A DNA stretch of 64,000 nucleotides from Streptomyces iakyrus (GTDB lineage: Bacteria; Actinomycetota; Actinomycetes; Streptomycetales; Streptomycetaceae): the NCBI RefSeq assembly GCF_000717055.1, contig NZ_JNXI01000004.1, forward strand, positions 124,001-188,000, written 5' to 3'. Shown piece after piece: positions 36,383 to 42,868 of the stretch. The notes under the pieces are model-generated. The model was not told the DNA's origin, did no database searches, and saw nothing but the letters and a program-made list of their open reading frames with translations. Numbering within the stretch: the first letter of the stretch is position 1; every line of letters starts with the position of its first letter. Both the position numbers and the translations under genes were made by a program.

Positions 36383-37347
36383 GGCAGCAGCTCGTCCAGA
36401 TTCGGCGCCTTCTCGAACAGGCCGTCCCGCTCGCCGAGTTCCGCCAGCCGCTCGATCGACGCGCGGTCCGGCTCGGCCGGATAGCGCGGCAGGGTCAGCT
36501 TCTCCAGCAGGGTGGCGGGGATCTTCGTGTAGGTGGTGAGGATCTGCCGGACCTCCTCCGGGTGGCTGTCGGCGTACTTCAGCGACTCGGCGGTCGCCTC
36601 CCGGAACTTCTTCACCAGGTCCGGGTTCTTGCCGGCGAACTGCTGTGAGGTGAAGTACATGGCGACGGTGAGGTCGGGCGACACGTCGTGGAAGTTCGAG
36701 GCGATCTCCTTGCCGCCCGCGGCCTTCACGGTGGCCAGGGCGGGCTCCGGGGTGCAGGCCGCGTCGACCTGCCCGCCGTCCAGCGCGGCCGGCATCCGGT
36801 CGAAGGGCATCTCGACGAACTCCACCTTCGACGGGTCGCCGCCGTCCTTGCGGACGGACTCCCTGATCGAGGTGTCGCAGACGTTGTTGAGGGTGTTGAC
36901 CGCCGCCTTCTTGCCTTCGAGCTGCTTGGCGGAGGTGAGGGGTGAGCCCTTCCCCACGGTGATGGCGGCGAAGTCGGCACCGTCCTCGCCCGTCGACGCG
37001 GCGCCGTTCGCCACGGCCTTGACGGGCACGTTCTTGGACCGGGCGACCAGCAGCGACGTGGTGTTGCTGAAGCCGAACTGGAACTGGCCGGAGATGACTC
37101 CGGGCACGATCGCGGCCCCGCCCTGGGCCGGTACCAGCTCCAGTTCGAGCCCGCGGTCGGCGTAGAAGCCCTGCTTCTCGCCCAGGTAGACGGGCGCGAC
37201 GTCCAGCACGGGAACGACGCCGACCTTGACGGTGGTGGTTCCGCCGGACGGGCCGGCCGTGTCCTTCCCGCCGGGGTCGGACGAGCCGCAGGCGGTGAGG
37301 GCGGCCAGGACGGACCCGGCCGTGAGACCGACGAGCAGGCGACGCAT
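36379..37347 (-). CDS. NMT1/SsuA-type ABC solute-binding lipoprotein
   Basis: This 322-residue lipoprotein has signal MRRLLVGLTAGSVLAALTAC with the lipobox LTAC and a periplasmic-binding fold of the NMT1/SsuA class: VKVGVVPVLDVAPVYLGEKQ, then EKQGFYADRGLELELVPAQG and INTLNN-like AAVNTLNNVCDTSIRES. It delivers substrate to the two permeases. A promoter with TTGACC and TAGGTT lies 72 bases upstream. The nearest gene set is the Rieske oxygenase group, so the ligand may be the methylated or aromatic compound oxidised there, but hydroxyproline-derived compounds are also possible. The ligand cannot be read from sequence. Confidence 0.87.
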   Translation of the reverse strand: MRRLLVGLTAGSVLAALTACGSSDPGGKDTAGPSGGTTTVKVGVVPVLDVAPVYLGEKQGFYADRGLELELVPAQGGAAIVPGVISGQFQFGFSNTTSLLVARSKNVPVKAVANGAASTGEDGADFAAITVGKGSPLTSAKQLEGKKAAVNTLNNVCDTSIRESVRKDGGDPSKVEFVEMPFDRMPAALDGGQVDAACTPEPALATVKAAGGKEIASNFHDVSPDLTVAMYFTSQQFAGKNPDLVKKFREATAESLKYADSHPEEVRQILTTYTKIPATLLEKLTLPRYPAEPDRASIERLAELGERDGLFEKAPNLDELLP

Positions 37348-37418
37348 GGCTCCCCCTGTGGGACCGGCTGAGGTGCTCCGACAGGCTGTGCGCAGGCAGT
37401 ACGGAAGTGCTCAGCGGG

Positions 37419-37448
37419 AACCTAGGGCCCGCCGGGAGCCAGGGTCAA
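37419..37448 (-). promoter_or_regulatory. SigHrdB-type promoter of the SsuABC-like importer operon
   Basis: On the minus strand TTGACC (37448-37443) is 18 bases from TAGGTT (37424-37419), close to the consensus for the housekeeping sigma factor. The predicted start, near 37412, gives a 5' leader of about 65 bases before the binding-protein ATG at 37347. It lies in the 142-bp gap after the reductase gene, showing that the importer has its own promoter. Confidence 0.6.
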
Positions 37449-37489
37449 TGCACGTGCCGTGAAGGCTTGTTGAAACCGGCACCTTCGGG

Positions 37490-38425
37490 TCAGAGGTCCA
37501 GCACGAGCCGCCCGCCGCGGCAGCGGGACACACAGATGAGCATCGTCTCGCCCGCAGCACGCTCGTCGTCGGTCAGTACCGAGTCGCGGTGGTCCGGCTC
37601 GCCGTCCAGGACGTCGGTCTCGCACGTGCCGCAGGTGCCCTCGGTGCAGGAGTACAGCACCTCCACCCCGGCGTCGCGCACGGCGTCGAGCACGGACACG
37701 TCCGGCGCGACGGTGAGCGTCTGGCCGCTGCGCGCCAGTTCCACCTCGAACGCGGTGTTGCCGCCGGTCTCCTGTTCCTTCGGCTGGAACCGTTCGACGC
37801 GCAGGACCCCGGACGGGCAGCGGGCCTCGACGGCGTCCAGCAGCGGCCCGGGGCCGCAGCAGTAGACGAGCGTGCCCGCGGGCACGTCGTCCAGCACCGA
37901 GGGCAGGTCCAGCAGGCCCGTCTCGTCCTCCGGTGCGAAGGTCACGCGGTCCCCGTAGCGGTCGAGTTCCTCGGCGAACGCCATGGACCCGCGGGTGCGC
38001 CCGCCGTACAGCAGCGTCCATTCGGCGCCCGCCGCCTCCGCCGCCGCCAGCATCGGCAGAAGCGGTGTGATGCCGATGCCGCCGGCGACGAAGCGGTAGC
38101 GGGGGGCGGGTTCCAGGCGGAAGTTGTTCCGGGGCCCGCGCACCCGCACCTTGGCGTCCTCGCCGAGCTGCTCGTGCACATGGGCGGAGCCGCCCCGACC
38201 GGCGGGCTCGCGCAGCACCGCGATCCGCCAGGCCGACCGGTCCGCCGGGTCGCCGCACAGCGAGTACTGCCGTTCCAGGCCGGGCCCGAGCAGCACGTCG
38301 ACGTGAGCGCCGGGCTCCCAGGCCGGGAGCGGCTCGCCCAGCGGATGGCGCAAGGTCAGGGCGAGCACTCCCTCGGCGGCGAACTCCCGTCGCTGGACGA
38401 TCAGTTCGGCTTCGAACACGGTCAT
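37490..38425 (-). CDS. VanB-like oxygenase reductase (FMN/NAD and 2Fe-2S)
   Basis: This 311-residue protein has a ferredoxin-NADP reductase-like front with RQYSLCGDPADRSAWRIAVL (flavin-binding), GGIGITPLLPMLAAAEAAGA (NAD ribose loop), and a C-terminal plant-type 2Fe-2S domain with YSCTEGTCGTCETDVLDG. The order reductase then ferredoxin matches phthalate-family reductases such as VanB. It should pass electrons from NAD(P)H to the Rieske oxygenase. The ATG at 38425 overlaps the stop of the 60-residue gene (ATGA), so the operon runs oxygenase, small protein, reductase. Vanillate demethylase is the best-known pairing of this sort, but related pairs act on other methoxylated or N-methylated substrates. 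Confidence 0.87.
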   Translation of the reverse strand: MTVFEAELIVQRREFAAEGVLALTLRHPLGEPLPAWEPGAHVDVLLGPGLERQYSLCGDPADRSAWRIAVLREPAGRGGSAHVHEQLGEDAKVRVRGPRNNFRLEPAPRYRFVAGGIGITPLLPMLAAAEAAGAEWTLLYGGRTRGSMAFAEELDRYGDRVTFAPEDETGLLDLPSVLDDVPAGTLVYCCGPGPLLDAVEARCPSGVLRVERFQPKEQETGGNTAFEVELARSGQTLTVAPDVSVLDAVRDAGVEVLYSCTEGTCGTCETDVLDGEPDHRDSVLTDDERAAGETMLICVSRCRGGRLVLDL

Positions 38426-38604
38426 GAGCCGGCCCCTCGCGGTTCGTCGTCGCTCACGTGCCCCTGAGGGTGGGCGAGCATCCACTCCCACATCTCGACC
38501 GGGTCCTGCGCGGTGTGCTCACGGCCGCAGTGGCACGTGCCGTGCAGGACGTCGGTGCCGGGCACCCAGTCGATGCGGTAGATCTCGCCGGTCGGAGCCG
38601 TCAC
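38422..38604 (-). CDS. 60-residue Cys/His-rich protein between the oxygenase and reductase genes
   Basis: This short frame starts at GTG 38604, overlapping the Rieske oxygenase stop (GTGA), and ends in TGA overlapping the ATG of the reductase (ATGA). The product, TAPTGEIYRIDWVPGTDVLH then GTCHCGREHTAQDPVEMWEW and a tail with HPQGH, has two Cys and several His in 30 residues, a possible metal-binding patch. No family is recognised. Two exact overlaps in an operon of related function make it a real gene with good probability. It could be a regulatory or stabilising subunit of the oxygenase, a metal chaperone, or a small ferredoxin-like helper. None of these is shown by sequence. Confidence 0.72.
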   Translation of the reverse strand: MTAPTGEIYRIDWVPGTDVLHGTCHCGREHTAQDPVEMWEWMLAHPQGHVSDDEPRGAGS

Positions 38605-39671
38605 AGGACCTTCTCCACGGGCTTGTCGCCCTGCTCGACCAGCCGGGCGAGAATGCGGCGGGCGGCCAGGCCGCCGGTGTCGATGTTGATGCTCAGCTCC
38701 TGGTAGCCGGTCCGCTCGGTGCCGAGCGTCTCCTGCAGCAGGTTGAGCGCGGTGACGTCCTGCATGACGACGGTGTGGTTGTTCCCGCGCAGGAACTCGG
38801 TGACCTCGGCGTCGTCCGTGGCCCAGTCGCGCGAGACGGCCCAGAAGTCGTACACCTTGCCGTCGCCCGACGGCGTGATCGCGTACGTGATCTCGGTGTG
38901 GAAGCCGTTCGGATCGCTGCCGTCCGCCTCGGGCAGCACTCCGACCGGGGCGATACGGCTGTGCAGCAGGTACAGGCACGGCGCGTGGTACTCGATGTCC
39001 TGCCAGCGGGTGATGCGGCCCTCGATGCCGGTGGACTTGGCGTAGAAGGGCGGGCACGCGGCATCGTCCATGTGCCGGCTCACCCGGACGATCCCGGCGC
39101 CCTCGTCGACCTCGGTGGTGATCGGCGTCTCGGCGACCTCGGGGGTGCCGATGTAACCGCCGTGCAGATACGTCTCGTGGGACAGGTCCAGGAGGTTGTC
39201 GACGAGCAGGCCGTAGTCGCAGTCGATGGGCTCCATGCCGCGCACGGTGACCCAGCCGGGGGAGTCCAGGTGCCGGGCCCGGGGGATGGTCTGCGGGTCG
39301 GCGAGCGCCGGGTCGCCGATCCACACCCAGATCAGCGAGTCCTGTTCGACGACCGGGTAGGAGGCGACCCGGGCGGTGCGCGGCACCCGTTTCTGCCCCG
39401 GCACGTACACGCACGTGCCGCTCGTGTCGTACGTGAAGCCGTGGTAGCCGCACACGATCCGGTCCCCGTCCAGGCGCGTCGGAGCCTGGGACAGCGGGTA
39501 ACGGCGGTGCACGCACCGGTCGTGCAGGACGACCGGGGTGCCGTCCTCCTCCGTCCGGTAGAGCACGAGCGTCTCACCGAGGATCGTCCGGCCGAGCAAC
39601 TCCCGCCCGACCTCATGACTGTAGGCGGCGACGTACCACTGGTTCCTGGCGAAGGCGGTCATGTGAGGCAT
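38601..39671 (-). CDS. Rieske oxygenase alpha subunit, VanA-like
   Basis: This 356-residue protein is a Rieske non-haem iron oxygenase. The 2Fe-2S ligands are Cys53 and His55 (CVHRRYPLS) and Cys74 and His77 (CGYHGFTYD). LVDNLLDLSHETYLHGGYIG near residue 156 holds the mononuclear iron histidines, and the C-terminus is of VanA type. Such enzymes demethylate methoxy- or N-methyl compounds or hydroxylate rings. The reductase and a 60-residue protein follow in one operon. Vanillate demethylation is the favoured reading because the product protocatechuate is consumed by the pca operon in this window. The ATG 39671 has GGGAG nine bases upstream; ATG 39662 is a close alternative. Confidence 0.87.
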   Translation of the reverse strand: MPHMTAFARNQWYVAAYSHEVGRELLGRTILGETLVLYRTEEDGTPVVLHDRCVHRRYPLSQAPTRLDGDRIVCGYHGFTYDTSGTCVYVPGQKRVPRTARVASYPVVEQDSLIWVWIGDPALADPQTIPRARHLDSPGWVTVRGMEPIDCDYGLLVDNLLDLSHETYLHGGYIGTPEVAETPITTEVDEGAGIVRVSRHMDDAACPPFYAKSTGIEGRITRWQDIEYHAPCLYLLHSRIAPVGVLPEADGSDPNGFHTEITYAITPSGDGKVYDFWAVSRDWATDDAEVTEFLRGNNHTVVMQDVTALNLLQETLGTERTGYQELSINIDTGGLAARRILARLVEQGDKPVEKVL

Positions 39672-39730
39672 GGGCGCTGGCTCCCGTCTGTGGTCGTGCC
39701 GTCATCGTCGGGGCGGCTCTCCAGGCGTCG

Positions 39731-39761
39731 CAACGGGCCTTCCGTCAGGCGGAAGCCGTTG
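39731..39761. promoter_or_regulatory. Interrupted inverted repeat upstream of the Rieske operon (candidate operator)
   Basis: CAACGGGCCTTCCG (39731-39744) and CGGAAGCCGTTG (39750-39761) pair with a two-base bulge around TCAGG. It lies in the 162-bp divergent gap between the Rieske oxygenase and LysM genes, 60 bases upstream of the oxygenase start. No regulator gene is adjacent. The remaining gap is unusually AT-rich for this genome. Confidence 0.4.
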
Positions 39762-39833
39762 CCGTATCAAAAAGTGAAAGCGCAACAGAATCCCGGACTT
39801 CTTCCTGGCGGAGAATTCACATATTCTGGACAT

Positions 39834-40262
39834 ATGGGAAATACAGCTGAGTTCTATGTGGTCAAGCACGGTGACAATCTCGTCAAGATCGCGTCCAGGC
39901 ACGGTGTGACGCTGGGCCAGATTCTCGAGTGGAATCCCCAGATCGAGAATCCGGACATCATCCACCCCGGTCAGCGAATCCGCGTGAGGGCACCACATGC
40001 GCACGGGGAGTTCGAGCCGTTCCCGGGCGCCGACTTCTTCCAGTCGTCGGTGACGAGTCCGGTCATCGAGGCCATGGGGTTCCGGCTCATCGAGGAGGAG
40101 TGCTCGGCGTACGCCGCCGGGCCCGACTCGCAGTGGAGTGAGGCCGACCGGAAGTCGTACGCGATGTGGCAGCGCAAACTCGGATTCACAGGCCGCGACG
40201 CGGACGGCACGCCGGGCCGGAAGTCCTGGGAGAGGCTTCACGTACCCGCCGTCTTCGAGTGA
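39834..40262 (+). CDS. LysM plus phage-type peptidoglycan-binding domain protein, no signal peptide
   Basis: This 142-residue protein has an N-terminal LysM motif (YVVKHGDNLVKIASRHGVTL, ending DIIHPGQRIRVRAP) and a C-terminal region WSEADRKSYAMWQRKLGFTG then RDADGTPGRKSWERLHVP, which resembles peptidoglycan-binding repeats at the end of Streptomyces phage endolysins. There is no signal peptide, so it is either released by lysis or acts with its partner. The next gene overlaps its stop (GTGA) and encodes a membrane protein. TATTCT (39822-39827) stands six bases before the ATG with no ribosome-binding site, so the mRNA may be leaderless. The upstream DNA is AT-rich, hinting at acquired sequence. 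Confidence 0.75.
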   Translation: MGNTAEFYVVKHGDNLVKIASRHGVTLGQILEWNPQIENPDIIHPGQRIRVRAPHAHGEFEPFPGADFFQSSVTSPVIEAMGFRLIEEECSAYAAGPDSQWSEADRKSYAMWQRKLGFTGRDADGTPGRKSWERLHVPAVFE

Positions 40263-41437
40263 GCGCCATCGCGTCGGGCGGGCCGCCGCGGACCGCCTGG
40301 CGCGCACGGGCCAGGGCTCGTATCGCCTATCTCGAAGCCGAGCTGGAACACGAGAGCGGCAGACTGGCGCCGGGCGACCGGACGGCGCTCATCGAGGGAA
40401 TGCGAGGCCATCTGGAAAAGGCCCGCGCGGCCGTGGACGAAGATTTCGGATGGCGGAAACTGTGGTCGGGATCGGCAGCCCGTGAGGGCGTTTGCTCGAA
40501 TATCCGCAACGCCGAGGTGTTGTTGATTCAACTGGTTTCCGACGAAGAAGCCTCGGGCCGCGTCAGTGAGGTCATGGCGCTGGTCAAGGACCATCTGGAC
40601 GCGGACGACCCGCGGCGGGTCCGGCTCGCCCTGCGACTGCGCCCCATCATCTCCGGCGACGTCAGCGCGAGCGACCGGGACCTCATGAGCCGGGCGCTCG
40701 ACGCCGCCTATTGCAGCCTGGACGACGAACTGGCCCGGGTCCGCAGCCTGCGCAACATCCTCTGGGCCGCGACGGTCCTCGTAGTGATCGGGGTGGTGAA
40801 CCTGGCCCTCTACGGATGGTTCTCGCCCGGTTCGCTGAGCTTGTGCTTCTCACCGCAGGGCAGCTCCGGGAGCACGGTCACCGTCGTGTGCCCCACCGCC
40901 GAATACCACAACCAGCCGGCCGACACGGACCCGAGCAGGCTGGCCGGAGCGACGGACATCCTCACCGTGGCGATCGCCGGACTCGCCGGTGCCGCCCTCA
41001 CCGTCATCGCGTCGCTGCGCCGCATCCGGGGCACCGACTCCCCCTACATGCTGCCCCTGGCGTCGGCCGTGCTGAAGCTGCCCACCGGTGCCCTGTCCGC
41101 CTTCCTCGGGCTGCTGCTGATCCGGGGCGCCTTCGTCCCCGGACTGAGCGACCTCGACAGCAGGGCGCAGGTCCTCGCCTGGGCCGCGGCCTTCGGCGCC
41201 GCACAGCACCTGGTGACGCGTCTCGTCGACGACCGGGCCCAGATGACGCTGTCGGAGGTGGGCCGGACCACCGACGCCGTGATCAACCCCGAGCGGGTCG
41301 CTGTCAGGGAGGGACCGCCGGCGTCCGCCCCCGGGTCGCCCAACGGCGCGGGTCCGCACGACGAGCCGCACGGGCCCGACGGAGACGGCGAACCGGTCCC
41401 CGGTGGCGGGCCACCTCACCGCCGCAGCGGCGCGTGA
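40259..41437 (+). CDS. Membrane protein translated with the LysM protein
   Basis: This 392-residue protein starts at GTG 40259, overlapping the LysM stop. The N-terminal 190 residues are soluble and helical (RARIAYLEAELEHESGRLAP, then SDRDLMSRALDAAYCSLDDE). Membrane segments follow: NILWAATVLVVIGVVNLALY, then after an extracytoplasmic loop with two cysteines ILTVAIAGLAGAALTVIASL, and a third near ALSAFLGLLLIRGAFVP. The C-terminal 60 residues are Pro/Gly-rich. No family is recognised. The overlap links it to the peptidoglycan-binding partner, so it may anchor or sense the cell wall. Its 3' end overlaps the convergent transporter gene by 22 bases. Confidence 0.75.
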   Translation: MSAIASGGPPRTAWRARARARIAYLEAELEHESGRLAPGDRTALIEGMRGHLEKARAAVDEDFGWRKLWSGSAAREGVCSNIRNAEVLLIQLVSDEEASGRVSEVMALVKDHLDADDPRRVRLALRLRPIISGDVSASDRDLMSRALDAAYCSLDDELARVRSLRNILWAATVLVVIGVVNLALYGWFSPGSLSLCFSPQGSSGSTVTVVCPTAEYHNQPADTDPSRLAGATDILTVAIAGLAGAALTVIASLRRIRGTDSPYMLPLASAVLKLPTGALSAFLGLLLIRGAFVPGLSDLDSRAQVLAWAAAFGAAQHLVTRLVDDRAQMTLSEVGRTTDAVINPERVAVREGPPASAPGSPNGAGPHDEPHGPDGDGEPVPGGGPPHRRSGA

Positions 41438-42699
41438 GCCGTCTCCGGCAACCGCAGGTACACCACGGACGACACCAGGCAGATCACCGCGACGTACCAG
41501 GGGAACAGCCCCGCGTGGCCCTGCTCCTTGAACAACGTGCCCACGTACGGGGCCGTGCCGCCGAACAGGGCCACCGTCAGGGAGTAGGGGAAGCCGATGC
41601 CCGCCGCGCGGACCCGGGGCGGGAAGATCTCCGCGTTCACGGCCGCGCTGATCGAGGTGAACCCGGTCAGCAGCACCATGCCCGCGCACTGTACGAGCAG
41701 CAGCACGGCGAACGAGTCCCGCAGGGTGTGCAGCAGCGGCACGGCCAGCAGCGCGAAGCCGAGGCCGAAGAAGAGCAGCAGGGGGCGGCGGCCGTAGCGG
41801 TCCGAGAGCAGGCCGCCGAGCGGTTGCAGCAGGGCGAAGAAGCCCAGGGAGATCGTGCCCGCGAGCAGCGCGTCCGACTTCTCGATGCCGGCGTTGAGTT
41901 CGGCGTACGTCGGCAGGTACGACGTCCACGTGTAGTACGCGATCGTGCCGCCCGCCGTGATGCCGCCGATGAGGAGTGACTCGCGCGGATGCCGGCGCAG
42001 CGCCTCGAACAGGCCCGGGCGCGGCGCCCGCTGCTGCTCGGCGCTGCGGGTCTCCTGCGCGCCCTGCCGGATCCAGAAGCCGACCAGGCTCAGCACCGCC
42101 CCGAGCACGAACGGCACCCGCCAGCCCCAGCCGTTCATCTGCCCGTCGTCCAGCGTGCGCACCAGCAGGGCCGCGATGCCGGAGGCGACCAGCTGCCCCA
42201 CCGTCGTCGACACGTACTGGAAGCTGGAGAACACCCCGCGCCGGCCGGGCCCCGCCGATTCCACCAGGAACGTCGTCGAGGCCGCGAACTCGCCGCCCAC
42301 GGACAGACCTTGCAGCAGCCGCGCGAGGACCAGGATCACCGGCGCGAGCACGCCCACCGTGGCGTACGTCGGAGTGAGCCCGACGAGCAGGCTGCTGCCG
42401 CCCATCAGCAGGATGGTGACCGTGAGGGCGGCCCGCCGTCCGTGCCGGTCCGCGACCGCGCCCATCAGCAGCCCGCCCACCGGCCGCATGAAGAAGCCGA
42501 CCGCGAACACCGCGAACGTGGACAGCAGCGGCACCAGCGAGTTGTCCGCGCTCCTCGGGAAGACCTGGTCGGCGATGTAGGTGGCCAGAAACGTGTAGGC
42601 GTACCAGTCGTACCACTCCACCGCGTTGCCCACCGAGGCGGCGAGGAGCTGGCGAACGGGCCGTTGCGTCGGCGGGGAAGCCGTCTGCGTCTCTGTCAC
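41416..42699 (-). CDS. Major facilitator transporter, metabolite:H+ symporter (MHS) family
   Basis: This 427-residue protein has twelve membrane segments and the MHS pattern: AASVGNAVEWYDWYAYTFLA near residue 21, then GGLLMGAVADRHGRRAALTV as the conserved loop, and RLLQGLSVGGEFAASTTFLV. MHS proteins import shikimate, 2-oxoglutarate, proline/betaine or aromatic acids with protons. GTG 42699 follows GGGGAGGG and was preferred to the upstream frame. Its 3' end overlaps the convergent membrane protein gene by 22 bases. The aromatic pca operon, hydroxyproline genes and Rieske pair make several substrates plausible; none is shown. Confidence 0.87.
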   Translation of the reverse strand: MTETQTASPPTQRPVRQLLAASVGNAVEWYDWYAYTFLATYIADQVFPRSADNSLVPLLSTFAVFAVGFFMRPVGGLLMGAVADRHGRRAALTVTILLMGGSSLLVGLTPTYATVGVLAPVILVLARLLQGLSVGGEFAASTTFLVESAGPGRRGVFSSFQYVSTTVGQLVASGIAALLVRTLDDGQMNGWGWRVPFVLGAVLSLVGFWIRQGAQETRSAEQQRAPRPGLFEALRRHPRESLLIGGITAGGTIAYYTWTSYLPTYAELNAGIEKSDALLAGTISLGFFALLQPLGGLLSDRYGRRPLLLFFGLGFALLAVPLLHTLRDSFAVLLLVQCAGMVLLTGFTSISAAVNAEIFPPRVRAAGIGFPYSLTVALFGGTAPYVGTLFKEQGHAGLFPWYVAVICLVSSVVYLRLPETAHAPLRR

Positions 42700-42868
42700 G
42701 CCCCTCACCCTCCCCTGGGAGCGCCCCGGAACACCTGGCGTACCGGCGACTTTCACACGAGTGTCACCGGCCCCTTCCTTGTCGTTTGGTGTCCCTGAAA
42801 CACTCCTTCCGCGCAGATTCCGTCACGTTCCGGCCATCCAGCACAGCAGGATGAGAGGTCTGTCCTTC

